Part shown: in pieces, positions 14,021-27,239 of the stretch
Layout: every line of letters starts with the position of its first letter
How positions within the stretch are numbered: the stretch's first letter is position 1
DNA from: Aldrovandia affinis
Lineage: Eukaryota; Chordata; Actinopteri; Notacanthiformes; Halosauridae
Reading direction: 5' to 3'
DNA length: 64,000 bases
Assembly (NCBI GenBank): GCA_029706075.1
Contig: JAINUG010000113.1
Coordinates: 1,589,279 to 1,653,278, forward strand
The notes under the pieces: generated by a model
What the model was told of the DNA's origin: nothing
What the model saw: only the letters and a program-made list of their open reading frames with translations
Databases searched by the model: none
Made by a program: the position numbers and the translations under genes

Positions 14021-14392
14021 CACCATTTTTCTCCCAATTTGGTGGCCAATTATACTGTCTATTTATTTAATTAACCCTCCCCCATGAGCCCACTGCCTGC
14101 AACTATGGGACCAGCCACTTAGCAATGAACTGCTTGGCAATGGGTTGACAATGAACTGCTTCCTCCGAGATGAAACTTGCCTATTCGCTTTTGTCCACAT
14201 GGAAGGTTTCTGTGCTCATGGCGAGCTCGTGCCTGTATCCCTCCCCCTCCCTCTGGGACTGACAGCCTATTGCCACCCCGGACCGGGGATTGTGTCCACA
14301 GCTGGGCTAGCGCCACCAAGGATCAAACCCTGGCAGCAGTGGGCAACCTGCACTCCGGGTGAGTGCCTTTACCAGTTGTGCCACCGGGGGCA
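14021..14392 (-). mobile_element. tRNA-derived SINE, antisense, about 370 bp
   Basis: On the minus strand the head carries an A-box-like TGGCACAACTGGTAAAG (plus about 14367-14383) and a B-box-like GGGTTTGATCC (about 14320-14331). The body has GGCAATAGGCTGTCAGTCCC and the 3' end TATAATTGGCCACCAAATTG. The body and tail match the SINE at 61591-61928 (GGCAATTGGCTGTCCGCCCC and TAATTGGCTACCAAATTG), so both belong to one family. The tail sits at the low-coordinate end. Confidence 0.75.
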
Positions 14393-15999
14393 CCTATGTG
14401 ATATATATTTCATGTTTCATGCCATGATAGCCTTAGATAATACAAATAAATACATGTATTCATGATGATGTAACCACATGATATAACTTTGCTTTGTAAA
14501 TCACCCCTGGGATTTCTGCACCATAACTGATAATAATCTGAACAAACAAGTGCGACAAATGCAGCCTCTTATCTGACAAAACAGAACAATCCTCAATGGG
14601 TTCCAATGATCACATTATTCAGATTTGTGTTTTTTAGTTTACACTAAACAGCTTGCTATCCAGCTGTTTTGTGTGAAATGGTTACTATAAGCCAGCTGCT
14701 TTTGGTGACAGATTGAAAAGTTGGTGCTAGCTGGTTTATACTGTAGCTGATTTATATCTACACAAGATAATTTGTCTGTGTTGTGTTAACTATCTTATTT
14801 CTAGCCAGCTAACATAAGACATGATTGTCATATGACACATCATTATTCATGTTGTTCAGTTACAGATATTCAAAATGCACCATTCAAAATGCTTCCTCAC
14901 CAATGTTAAGAATTGAATGGGCACACTGGCATAAACTGCTTAAACGATTTATTCTGGCCCATATTTATATCAAGCACTGTTTATTTTCCCAAATTTTTTT
15001 AGTAAGAACGAGTCATTATTTATCGATGGAAATATATAGGTTATATATTTTTGGGGGATTTTTGCACCAGTGATAATAAAGAGCTTGATGTTGATAAGGC
15101 GCAATTGGGTATTTCAATTCGGGGTTCATATCACATTCAGATGACCGGTCAGTCTGTAAATCTGAGGTTCGTATCTCTCAGCTTGAAATGTATAGCTAGC
15201 TATTATCAACTACTTAGCTACTTTGCTAGATGGTCTCTTTGGTCTGTAACATTAGTTTGCTATTTGTCTATCTAGCTAGCTAGCTTGCAAACTGTATATT
15301 TCATTTATATTGTATTGTTGTATATGATAAGATATGGTGGCACTTTGTTAAACACATGATTTTCTCATCGCTTTAAGACAATTATTTCCAACAGAAATGC
15401 TAGCTGAAGTCTTACTGTCTGCCTCATTATCTGCAATACATGTCTTTTTAGCTGATTCTTACCAGAGTGAGAATTAATATAACATAGATAATATAAAGAG
15501 AAAAGGCTACCTTGCTAGATCTGTTTAGGGATTAACAGAGTCGTTAATTCATTTTTTAGATTAAAAGAATAAAGTCCTTAATCGGCTAACTAGAACATTC
15601 TTTTTTAAGCACGTTCAAAAAATATATCACTCACACAGGCATTGTTAGATGAGATTTTTTTGTCAAAGGTTTAGCAAATGTATAAATTAATTTATATTGT
15701 TAAAGCTGTAAATAGATGAATTTAGGACACCACATAAACCTACAATGGATAATTATCTTGTGCCTTAAAGATCGTAATAACCCTTTCAATACTTCGTACC
15801 TATGCGAGGTTATGACACTTTTATAACATGCAATTTGTCAACCCTGACACATTGTTCCCTATATGCCTATAGTTCCTTACTAATCTATAGCTTCCATCGT
15901 CCAACACAATTTATCATTGATGTAGCATTGTGATGGTTTTGCCATAATACAGTATTACAGCAATGGCTGGAAAACGTATGCCTTGGATGTCAGAGGACT
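14393..15999. other. AT-rich non-coding stretch with TAGC cluster
   Basis: No gene recognised. A short (TAGC)n-like cluster lies around 15265-15285 (CTATCTAGCTAGCTAGCTTG), with scattered AGCTAG words from 14690 onward. Confidence 0.5.
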
Positions 16000-16400
16000 G
16001 CACTCCCAGTAATTGTGATTCTTAGCGCATCATTTAGAGCAATGGGAATGCTGGCAAGTCCACACTTTTCCTCCATACAGCTGTTCCCAATTGCACGGTG
16101 TGTCCCGGACTTCAAGCTGGGAATGCTTTGCAATTACTCACAATCCTTTGATCAGTGCAGAAGAGGGCCTTATGGACGATGGCTTAGCTAACCATCTCTC
16201 ACGCTGCCTCTGCTTTTGTCCTTGACGTGATGGAAACAGGTTAAATTGTACTTCTCCACCCCCTTGATTATGATTTGTGTTCCAGTCCTGGTCTAATTGG
16301 CAATTAACAACGCTCACAAAGCAATCAAATGCTGGCCCCGCAGATGCACAGAAGGAAAATGAGCTTGTTTATAATTTTCACTCTCAACTTCAGATCTATT
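16000..16400. promoter_or_regulatory. candidate cis-regulatory block
   Basis: Balanced composition and motif-dense: CCCAGTAATTGTGATTC, CTTTGCAATTACTCACAATC, TCTAATTGGCAATTAACAAC and CAAAGCAATCAAATGC. Homeodomain-type TAAT/AATT cores and LEF/TCF-like CAAAG words recur. No transposon signature or supported reading frame. Regulatory role inferred. Confidence 0.3.
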
Positions 16401-16606
16401 TTGGTGTACAGAAATATAATGAAGCAAGCAGCACAACTGCTTTTCCCATGACATGAAATGCAGGTTTCTTTGAGTTATGCTATGGTAGTTGTTTTGACAC
16501 CTGAGCTGGTGGGTGAATCCATTACTTTGACAATGATGGGTCAGACTGTTAGAAAATAAGTTTAATAATTATTTTCTGCACAGGTACATATATGTGTTTG
16601 TGTGAA

Positions 16607-16608
<2 letters not shown>

Positions 16609-16675
<67 letters not shown>
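16609..16675. repeat. (GT)n microsatellite
   Basis: An uninterrupted GT run of about 33 units. Confidence 0.97.
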
Positions 16676-16677
<2 letters not shown>

Positions 16678-17050
16678 TGAATATAAGTGTGTGAGAGAGT
16701 TAAAAAGAGAGAGGGAAGGAAAGTGAGATTGTGCAACCAAAATGTACCCCACTGAGGGGACTTTGTCTGTTTTTGAATCATGTCCTGCTTAATATTTTTA
16801 GAGCTTACTTTTTTCTTTGAAGTTATATTTAATTACAATGCCCGGATGGATGATAATTAGGAAACAGTCATTAGATGTGAACATTAGCTGTTTTGGTTCT
16901 TAGTCAGAGATCACTCCACTAACAAAATGGAGTGTGCATGACTTCACCAAACTAAACTTGGATATTTCTCCACTCTCATATGTTACTGGCTCCAAATACC
17001 AGGTATTACCATAATATCCATACCATATCCATATCCACTACCTTAATATC

Positions 17051-17285
17051 TGGGCAGCAGTGTAGCGTAACGGTTAGGGAACTGGGCTTGTAACTCAGAG
17101 GTTGCTGGTTCGATTCCCAGGTGGGGGCACTGCCGTTGTACTCCTGAGCAAGGTACTTAACCCGGATTGCTTCAGTAAAAAATATCCAGTTGTATAAATG
17201 TATTGTATGTTAAGAAAAAACATTTAAATTGTGTACGTCGCTCTGGATAAGAGCGTCTGCTAAATGCCTAAAAATGTCAAATGTA
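17051..17285 (+). mobile_element. tRNA-derived SINE, about 235 bp
   Basis: The element has a tRNA-like head with A-box TAGCGTAACGG (about 17063-17073) and a perfect B-box GGTTCGATTCC (17107-17117). A body with CTGAGCAAGGTACTTAACCC follows. The 3' tail GTCGCTCTGGATAAGAGCG then CTGCTAAATGCC spans about 17237-17268. This is the standard fish tRNA-SINE architecture, with internal RNA polymerase III promoter boxes. Decayed relatives lie at 2.9 kb and 8.0 kb, and the tail is reused at 21.4 kb. Confidence 0.9.
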
Positions 17286-20200
17286 AATCATAGTTGTGAA
17301 CTCAGACTTTTGGACCCCACTGTATGTAGATTTTCCCATTCAAGCAACTAAACAGTCTGTACCTTAACATAGCAACTAATCATTTACTGCAAATGAGGGT
17401 CAATTATAAATTATTAGAGTTTCGGTGGAGCAGAAACAAGGTAAATACAGCTCATGGATAATCAAGGATTTTTTGTCTGCTTTGGGTAAATTGGTGGCTT
17501 ATTCCAGAAAGCAGAGTTTGGAAATTGGCAAGGACAGCAGGGCTTAACACAGGACAGATGTGGTTAACACTTCTAATACTTGCAATGCTACTGGATCTTA
17601 TTTGATGGAATTGATCTTACAGAGGACAGTGTCCCTTATCAATCACTTGAACATCAGACTTTTAGAGAGGGAGGAAGATATACAATGTGACTAGTGAACC
17701 TTCCTCATACAACATATTCATACTGCAATAGTAGTGTGCAGTATCATATCTCTCTCTATAAAACTGCCACTCCGTTGAGCGTTGTCTAGTGTTTTGCAAG
17801 TGATTTCTGCAATCAGCCTTTCATTATTATGGGGAATATTGCCAGATCTCCTTTGACAGTTTTGGGGATATTCGACTAGGTAATGGTAGGAGAATAGAAA
17901 TAGATAGATACTCAGGCAATCAGGTTCCCTGAAAAGGCTAAAAATAAGAAATAACCTCTTCCCATGAGGTGGCGGGGGGCATGTCTGCTGTCGTTAAGCA
18001 GAGGAACCAACGCATGATAAGATGGCCTGGTCTTCAATAGGACATAGGAAAAATGCATTACTGTTCAGAATGTATGAATAAAATGGCCTAATTGACTTGG
18101 GGACCCAATAGCATGCATCCTTGTGATTGTGGTAGATGCTGCCAAAAAAATGGGAAAACTGAGACAAATCTTGGGGCGGAGGGAACTCGAGCTCAGGAGG
18201 AATGTTCCAGATTGGAGCGGAGGGGTGGGGAGGTATTTACACGAGAAGGGAAAATATCAGCGTGCACCACATCAGCAGGCCAGCCCCCGGATGCCCCCCT
18301 GATGTAGTAAGTTAAATTAGTAAAACAATCTGTTTCTCAGAGATAACACACATTTAAGGAATGAGAGAGAGAACCCCCCCCACTCTCCTCCTCTGTCTGT
18401 GGTATAGATAGTCCCCCCCACACTACCGCGTGTGAACCAAAATAGACCATGTTTGCTTGTGGAGCCAGGACATTTTGAAGTGGGATATTGAACTCTCTCA
18501 CTCTGCATGGTTGAATGTGTAACAACTGTATGCAGGCTACTAATGCTGCCGGACTGCTCCCTTCACAACACGGAGATAACCCGTGGTCTCCAAACCCTGG
18601 GCATCACACCAAATGACCTTCCTCTTGTGCAACTGTCACAGGGCCCTTACTGCCAGAGCCTGGAAGATTACCTTAAATTGTCCCTGGCACCGTGTCTGGG
18701 AGAATAACCCTCTTTACACTCCACTCTCCCCTCCCTCTCTCTCAGACCCCCCTGTCCCCTCCCCATTCAAAGTGTGGGTAGGCTTTCAGTGAAGCGGCTT
18801 CTGATCTGTGGTAATCCTGGCGATCACTGCGCTGCTATTCCACAAGGGGAGAGTCCGCCTATAAACAACATGAGCAGAGATGCAGTCATTTCACATGGAA
18901 GAAGTTTGATCGCTTATTTTTTCACGCTCTCCTTCCATCATTTGTTATTTTTCTCAGAAACAAGTGGCTTTTTCATCCTGTTCAGATTTGCCTCTTGAAA
19001 ACCACTTGAAAACATTCCTTGTTCTTGCCACAGTTGCTGTTAATCTCGTAATAATTTTGATAAACAGGGTAAACTTAGTATGATGCAAAAGCAGACAAAG
19101 TTTAGCGAGGTTGGTGAATAAAAATAAAAACATTCTAAATTTGAAATATCCTAAACAACAAAACATTAAGGCACTATTCAAGCCACAATGTTATCTTTTA
19201 ATAATCTTTTGGACATTTTCATATTTTCTGAGAGAATAATTTAACAACAATATTAATTTCTTTTAATAGATATTCATGTCGACACATGTATTTAAGTACT
19301 TGTGTTTGAACAACTTTTCATCCCTTATTTTTTACTCTTCTTTCCAATTTGGGATGTCTGATGTGAAATGGTAAGCCTGTACCATTGCTGCCCATCCCTG
19401 TCAATATGAGAGAGCCCATATGCAGCCCGTTGCCGCTTCCTTTACTCTGCGGCCCACTACTCAAGCTGTGCAGCCAGTGTGCTGTGGGACTGTACTTCTG
19501 CAACGCTTCTGAAAAAATGCAGGTTCCTGATCAACCCTATCAAAAGTTTACAAAAACGATCAAAGGTTGCGAATGTGCAATGAAGCAGAGGATACGACTG
19601 AAATCCCACCTTCGTTAGCATCTTTGTGGCCAATTACTGTATGTGTTGTTCCATAATCATTTCATAATTAGTGTCATTTCAGACCTTGTAGCCTATGCTA
19701 CGAGAAGTAAAATCAAAGGCTTGAATTAATTGCACTGAATGGAGATGAACAATCATAATGATTGGAAATTTGTTAGGTGATACTATAAAAAATCTATAAA
19801 TTGGCATGAAAAATTACTACAACAATGGAGATTATTACAATGACAGCAACAACAACAGCGACGGCGACATCAACAAAATGGCTGTCCCTTTATAAATAGA
19901 ACTACGTAGCAGGTGAATATAAAATGTACGTCATGATGCTAAACACATGATTTGCTTTTGGGGTTGTTAAGGCAACAGCATGAGGAAAAGAGAACATATG
20001 TACACAATGTTTCAGTTTTACTGAGCAAAAAAAAAAAACACATGGCAGTGTCCTGTACTGTGGACCCTGCCTCATGACTCAGTTCTCAGCAGTTGAAATA
20101 TCATGCACCCCTTGTCAACACCTGGCATGCCAAAGGTAGGAACCTGTGTGCACGCCTCCCATATTCCATCAAATATTTATACAAAGGATGACAGGATGGT

Positions 20201-20870
20201 GTACCCCCATGCTCCATGGTCCTGCCACACTCATAAAATCCCTCACCATGATCAGTGTCAAACCCCAGGTACATTACCCGGGGCGAAACCCAGCCAATCA
20301 CCCTTTGCAAAGTCACCCCGTCAATCAGTCCTCACGATTGTCATGGCAGTGCCGCAAGCTGCCCCAATAGCCTATTTCTACCTCACCCCCAGCACCCACC
20401 ACCATAACACCCCCAACACCCTTGGCCTGCAGTTTTGGACATTTCATGACAGCAGGACTTTTATTGAGGGCAGAATGTGCCTCGGGCCTGTGCTGGTGAT
20501 ATAAAGCAGCTTTGTCAACACTGCTGTTTGATTGACACATTTGTAGGAACAGGGATCTAATGAGTGAATATAACAACATATTTGTCATGTGAATATTTTT
20601 GTGTAAATATATATTGTGTGTGTTTCTATGTTCTATTTTTGATGATTATTTGTTAATGACGACCCTATTGCACTTCCACTCTTTTCCCTACAGGAAAATG
20701 TTTTAAGAACATATTTGCCACCCAACAGAATCACCACCACAACTTTCCACAAGATAAAAAAAAGACTAGCTTTTAAAAACACCTTGGCTAGCCTTGAACA
20801 GTCTCCAGGTGTTTCCTAGCAAAATCTGCTGCAGGTGCTGACGCCTGACTCACAATTGAACAAGACTACT
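17286..20870. other. non-coding, no gene recognised
   Basis: Mixed composition. Frames such as plus 18092-18307, plus 20103-20504 (133 codons) and minus 20325-20588 lack domains or splice support. The segment at 18780-18960 is relatively GC-balanced but has no clear assignment. Confidence 0.5.
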
Positions 20871-21030
20871 TGAAAAATTGTCAAAAGTATAAGACACGAC
20901 CAATGAAATCGAGGGCTTTTTTAAACACTTAATTATTCACTAGTCACTGTCGTTAATTAGTGGAGCTGATGCCTAATCTAATCAAGACTACTGTACACCA
21001 TTTTTCAGTCTAAAGGCCCATCAGCACTGT
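20871..21030. promoter_or_regulatory. candidate regulatory block with paired TTAATTA sites
   Basis: CACTTAATTATTCACTAGTC and, about 20 bp on, GTCGTTAATTAGTGGAGC form two inverted homeodomain-type sites (CACTTAATTA and TTAATTAGTG). The flanks are not repetitive. Regulatory role inferred. Confidence 0.28.
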
Positions 21031-21408
21031 TTAGCATTATAACACCCTCTGTCTCATGGAAGGTCACACTCCTCATATTACCCAGGAAGATACTTTATAT
21101 TTTGACAGCTTCCTGTCCCAGTTACCCTCTGCAAAATACAAAATGAGGAGCTTCCTAGAGCCCAGTTCGTGTCACATAGGACCGATAGCCTGATTGGGGG
21201 CGGGCCTGCGAGGCAGAGGGTGAGGGCTCTCTTTAATGGGAAGAATTGTTTTGCCCACCTGTGCTTGGTCACTTCTGACCTACTCCCACCCCCAGTGTGA
21301 AGTTTAAATTAAATCTGAAGAGGACAGCCCTCCCTGCCACACCCGCCCCACCCAGGAAAGAGGCTTTGGACTTGTGAGGACTTACAGAGTTACTACACTG
21401 ATCTCATT

Positions 21409-21606
21409 TTACATTTTACATTTACATTTTACATTTTAAGCATTTAGCAGACTCTTACCCAGAGCGACTTGCAAGATGTGCATTAATACACGGTAAGAAC
21501 AATCTCTTGCACTAACCATGTTTAACCTTACCATGTATAAATGCACTTTTTGTAAGTCGCTCTAGATAAGAGCGTCTGCTAAATGCCTAAAATGTCAATG
21601 CAAATG
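21409..21606. mobile_element. foldback element of two inverted SINE-type tails
   Basis: The left arm contains GCATTTAGCAGACTCTTACC and CAGAGCGACTTGCAAG. The right arm contains its inverse, GTAAGTCGCTCTAGATAAGA then GCGTCTGCTAAATGCC. Each arm is about 60 bp around a non-repetitive centre of about 80 bp. Each arm is the same module as the tail of the SINE at 17.2 kb, but here two copies face each other and no tRNA head is present. It looks like a MITE-like or head-lacking inverted dimer. Confidence 0.7.
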
Positions 21607-24600
21607 TTGTGAGTAAATGGGCTCAAAACTGCACTGAATGCATTTCCAGACCTGTTTTTCTTCAACCTTCCTCCGTTGCACAACCCCACCCCATCCTACC
21701 CTACCATCCCGATGCTCTCTCGCTGCCGGGGACATAATTCCCGACCAGACGACAGGCTACGTGTCGGACATGTCACCTCGTCCGCTACATGTGGACCATC
21801 TCTACTTGGAGGCAAGGAGAAAAAATAAATAAATAAATCTGATCTCTCTGGCTGACAACTGGTCTGGACACACAGGGCGTCCTTGGGGATTAGGTGTCAC
21901 TGCGCGGTGACATGTTTTATGGGCTGGTTAAACAGACTCAACACACGCCAGCCTGAGTGAATGGGGCCCGCTGCCTCTGACATGAATCAATAGCTTTTAA
22001 ATGGAAAGAGAAACTATGGCCTCTCCATCACTGATTGGGTGTGCTTCAGCCGGGACAGCGGCACTGTAAATAATAGACCTAGTTGTTGTCTCTCTCTCCC
22101 TCTCTCTTTTTTGTTTATTTTTGCATTCGCGTGCCAGCCACAGACAGAATGGTTAAGCCCGGTTAAATGCGCGGATTTTGATAAACACAGTTTCGCTTTC
22201 CGCGCCTGTCCATATTTCTCGTTTCCGACAAAACCACAGACGTGTGGGATAAATCAAAAGGCATGCAGAGGAATGGGCGATTTGTATTTGCCTCATGTGG
22301 GCGCTGCTGACACCCCCAGGTCTCGAGAGACAGAGAGGAAAGGGAGGAAAGACAAAAAGCACCCTCGACTGAGAGCAATTTACAGGTAGACTCATGCTGG
22401 TGCTGATATACTCTATGCAAATATAGCATGCATGCAGACACAGACAGAAGACTTAGAACACAGTGTGTGACACCAGAGGGGCATGGGTTCAGATCCCCAC
22501 AGAACATCACACTGTGCCCCAGAGGCAAGGAACTCTGGCAGATGTAATTGGAACAGGGAACGATCACAATCCATCTTAATGTAATCCCATTGCGATGAGC
22601 GTGCTCCAAGTGGCGATCACTAGTAACGTGCACATGCTTGTGCATACCATTGCATCGCCATTACAGTGTTTTGTAATCTCATCTGATATACTCATTCAAC
22701 TGTACACTTCCAGCCCTATCATTTTAATTTCTAGCCACACCCTGTTCCTGGGAAACTAACCAAAAAAATGAATAAACTAACAATAGGCAGGTCAAAGTGG
22801 TGTGCAAGATTTCTCTCTGCGAAATCTACTTGCCCTCATAGAATTCTATGAAACTGCCATTGCACCGAAAAATGGCAGTACTGCCTATTTTTACCTTCAT
22901 TTGCCGTAGTGGGTTTCTACGTTATGAATTATTGTGTTTCTGAACTACAAGACGTGTGGCTACATGAAGTCGAGTGAAGCTGATGGATCTTTTACTTAAA
23001 AGTGAGCAGCAATCGGGAATGAAGACTTTGGGGCAGGAATTCAAGGCCTAAACTAATCAGCATCACCCAATGTCTGTCAGGGTGGCTAGAGACCGTCAAT
23101 AGGCACGCTAGTTAAATTTCTAGTATTGAAACATTAATTTGCGAATACCACGACTGCCTGTCAAATGGTGCTGTCTGCAATTTTTGTTTACAGTGCTTGT
23201 CAATGGGATAGATTTGTGCACAAGACAACACTATATATATATATTTAAATACAGTATTTTTTTCTCTCTAGAAAATATTTATTTGGGACATTTAAACAAA
23301 ACCAATGTTTAATTACCATTTCAAGTTTGTGGATTCATAATTTTAAAACCAAGTGACCAGTGTGCTTACAATGAAAAAAAACTGAGTCTCAAACGGAGTT
23401 GGGGAAACGAGAAAGTAAAGTACACTTAGCAGATCTGCAATGTAAAATGAGGATAACAGGAGGAGTGATTTTGCCGTTCCGCTGGAACAAAGCATACCAG
23501 TAGAGGATAATTGTCCTCCTGCTTTGGTCAGTCCCATCTCTCGTCTCGGAGCAGTGACTGTGACAAGGACGATGTGTTGTCTGACTGCCGGAGAGACGGA
23601 CGAGGCCACCGCCTTCCTTACAGACCTGTAACAAAACCAAAAATGGGATAACAGTCGCGGAACCAAAATCCATCATCGTTTTACCTGCTCTTTGAAGGCA
23701 CAGCTGCAAAGGCCATTTCAAACGTAGAAAAATACATTTACCAGTTAATGCAGCCATTTGGAAATACACGGCATTATTCAGCTCTGCAAAAGCAGAGTCG
23801 CTCAATCACAAAATGCTTGTGGAAGTGCTAGCTGGTTAGACTTTCTGAATTCAGAACCTTCCAATTGACATGATTTATTTATGACCAAACAAAAGGATAA
23901 TGAAAACATTGTTTCTGAAGATTAGATTTCTAAAAACCTGAAAAATAATTAGAACAAGATTGCTTTTTAAGCGTTGTATTAAACAATTATCATTAGATGA
24001 GGTGACTCATCTCCCACAGAAGATTTTGTATCTCTTTTACATCCTGCAATAAGTTGGCAAGCGTTTTCCTGAAGTGTGGCTTTCTGAGACGACGTTCCAC
24101 ACTCTTCTCCACGCTGCTCATCAGGGGACGGATTCTTATCACTCACTGTCCTGCATACAAAACCCACAAACAGAGGTCTCGGATTGATATGCAGGTTTCA
24201 AGTGAGAAAGTGTTAGCCGTGTTTGCATTTATTTCTACTTTTTAAAGAAAATCTAGTATGAGAGGCACAGCAAAAAGCAGTTGCAAATGAAAAATGGCTA
24301 AAATAATGCTGGAGAAGAGAAGCAAAATGATGATTATGATTGCTTTTCCCTATCGGAGGGCTTTGCCGTGAAATTATGCGCTCACATATTTGGCGTGCAG
24401 TTGTGCACAACCCGCCACCGTTAGAACAGAAGTAATAAAGCAATCAACCTTTTTTTATTTCAAAAACGGTTATTTTTTTTTTTTTTAATAGTGTTTCCAT
24501 TCCATAAATGTATACCTAGATGAGCACAGTGCAGAATATGCCTTTCCGTCCTTTCATGTGGTTTAAGAGTACTTAAGAGAAAGAGTATGTAAGAGTACGT

Positions 24601-24885
24601 CAAAGTTTATATAATCCATGGCCTTACATGAACCACAGCAAAGAAAGTGTTGTGCGTAGAGAAATGATGGAGTGAAATGATGGCCACAGTGGAAATATCA
24701 GTAATTAAACCTGTGAAAGACAGAAATAATACATGATGAACAATAACAACCAACTGCTACTGTCAAATCAGGATATGATTTAAAGGTTACTTATTAGTCG
24801 TGTCTGCTTATGAGGAGTTGTTAATAACAAATCCATTTAATTGCATTTCTACATCGTTGTTTAAAAATACATCGTCAGAAAATAC
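21607..24885. other. non-coding; possible regulatory block and unassigned frames
   Basis: The part at about 21890-22395 is balanced in composition and includes ATGAATCAATAGCTTTTAAA. On the minus strand 23343-23805 there are overlapping frames of 107 and 138 codons. An acceptor-like TTTTGTTACAG lies near 23635 and a GTATGC donor-like site near 23500, but I recognise no protein. Nothing here is a supported gene. Confidence 0.4.
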
Positions 24886-24889
24886 TTAA

Positions 24890-25065
24890 CAAAAGAGGAC
24901 CCAGGCCTAGACCCCCACACCAAAGGCAAGCCTACGGAGACAGTGGCAAGGAAAAACTCCCTTGCTTGAAACGATAGGGAATGACCTTCCTGGGATGAAC
25001 CAGACTAAATGGGGGGAGCCTATCCTCTTCTGGTGGGCTGGCTGACTTCCAAGTTGGGTAGTCAG
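24890..25065. repeat. dispersed fish repeat (GGCAAGGAAAAACTCCC type)
   Basis: Contains AGTGGCAAGGAAAAACTCCC, then CCTGGGATGAACCAGACT and GGGGGGAGCCTATCCTCTTC. From general knowledge this wording recurs widely in fish genomes as a dispersed repeat. I cannot assign it to a named family from the sequence alone. Confidence 0.5.
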
Positions 25066-27239
25066 TAGTAGGGTGGGGGGCTGATGGGGGAACCATTGCA
25101 GGATCTAGTGCTTGGGGTGGATGCCCCTGAGTCAGAGACAGAGTCAGAGAAGAGAACATGGAATCGGAAGAAATAAGTGCCACTTCTAATTGCATTTGTA
25201 GCATTGTTTGAGGGCAGGGGAGCACAATCATAGGAAATATACAGACATTTAGCCGATGTAAGCTATGGCAGCATAAATACTAAGAGAGGGACAGAGAGCA
25301 TAGATAGCCATGAGGGTATGTCTAGTCTAGTTCTTCTACATGTCCAGTGAGAGGTTAGAATCAGGCATTAGCATTCTAGCATTTCATTATTAATTTTATA
25401 TGTATTACAAGGTTACTAATGCAATACATGCAGGCACAAGAAGGAAGGAAGTGTTTGATCTGTATGTCCATTGGACAAAAAAACTGTTTTTGCATTGTTG
25501 TGATCAAATAAAGTTCTGAACATATCTCCTAAAGACATGATAAGAGAGAAAAAAAATATCTGAAAAGCTTTATTCAGCAGCCCACCATTTCCATTCCATT
25601 CCCATTGGACAGTACTGGGGACTCACCATTGCGTTTACTTGTATTTTTCAGTGGTTTCAGATAAGGACACCTTTTTTTGTGTGGCCCTACAGGGATGGCG
25701 CGGAGCAAGCAGGACTGAATGGAACAGCCCGTGGGGATATCGACTCCTGTTCCCTCCTGCCTGGGAGGCATTCGGATCTAATTGTAACATGAAAGCGCAA
25801 CTGCTACCTTCTTACGGCAATGCACTAAAAATAGCAGCAGGACACTGCGAACTCGCGGGGGGGCCGCTGAAAAAAAAAAAAAAAAAAAAAACCTGGGGTA
25901 AAGCCCCTGAAAGACTCCTGAAATGAGACACATCACCCATTCTAGAACTCTTGTCTAACCTTGATGAGCACATATGCCATGCTAATGCACACAAATTAAA
26001 AACGGCACTGCAGAATCCAATCATTAAACCAGTGTGTAGTTGTTTTTCATAGAAATCATCTACGCTGTCATTGGTTTTCCTGCTGAGGGCTTTGAGAAGC
26101 AAGTGGACCTGCTCATATCCACTCAACAAAGAGAGTTAGACCTAAATATTGATGAAACACCAATTAACTTTGTTTCTCTCTACACTCAGTCGTGTGGTGG
26201 CCTATGCCAGAAACGCTGAGTGAATCCGTTCACTTCTGATTCCTTGTCGATATTTGCAAATGACTAATTTCACTCATTTGACTCATTGACAGTTCAATAT
26301 TGTTTATACGAGCTACTGCACAGTTTCAAATGGCTTTTAATTGAATCAGGGTGCAGGGTGGTCCATTCAGAAGGGTTTAGTTTCAGTTCGCTAGTGGGCC
26401 ATTGCTGTTATACAACCTCAGCGAGTATCAAGCTGTATGAATATACAGTATAATGTAAAATGTAAGTTATGTAAATTGTCCTGGATGAAGGCAATCAGGA
26501 AGCAAATAAACAAAAAAAAGAGAATTCTGTAACTTAGAACTGAGACTCATCCTTACACAGGATAACTTTAACAAAGTAGTGCTGTTATTAAGGCTAATGT
26601 ACACTCTTTAAGTCTGTTAATTTCTTGAGCATAGATCAGATTAATGTGTGCAAACTGGAGATAATGACCTAATCTTCTTCTGTATGAATATCTTGGCTAT
26701 CAATTGCCATTTTGTCCTCAGGGGAGACAGGTTATGACTGTTTACTTCAGACTGTGAGAGACATCTAAATGGGGACAATATAGCAGGCCCCTGGAAATTC
26801 CTTGCACACACCACCAATCACCAGAGACTAATTGGCAAGGGTGAGACTGACCAGCCATTCACATTTCACACTTCCAGGGGCACAAACCATAGCAGGCATA
26901 GAGAGGGAAGGAAAAGCCCTCTTCTGCTGTGAAACAAAAGGGTGGAAACAGAAAATAATGAGGGAAGTTGTACATATCAAAGCCGGTACCTTTTTTTCCT
27001 GTGTGTCATTTCATTCTCTCTTGCCCCAGGTTCCCTGTTACGTGTGTGACCTCACAGGATAGACCAATGTGGCTCTCCTTTTCAAGGTGGAAAGAGCAAT
27101 GCACTTCCTTTTTGTTCACCCCCACTCCTCGCAGTCGCAACGTACACTTTCTGCTTCATCCCCTTTCCCATATGGCCCACCTCTCTTTTCCTCCCTCTCT
27201 CCTCTGCCTCCATCTCCCTCTCTCGTTCACTCTTTCTTT
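25066..27239. other. non-coding; A22 homopolymer at 25870-25891
   Basis: No gene recognised. A 22-bp A run follows a GC-rich segment (about 25660-25869). It could be the poly(A) end of a retrocopy, but no target duplication was found. The part at 26150-26340 is motif-rich (for example ATTTGCAAATGACTAATTTC). Confidence 0.45.

Noticed and set aside
17051-17125. Functional tRNA gene
   Set aside because: The head belongs to a SINE with body and tail; related decayed copies exist in the window.
22455-22560. Additional tRNA-SINE with B-box-like GGGTTCAGATCCCC
   Set aside because: Only the B-box-like word and a vague body similarity are present; there is no A-box at the right distance and no tail.
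22163-22645. 160-codon minus-strand frame
   Set aside because: No recognisable domain or splice context, and competing frames overlap on both strands.
25660-25891. Processed retrocopy ending in an A22 tract
   Set aside because: No parent gene is recognisable and no target duplication flanks it.
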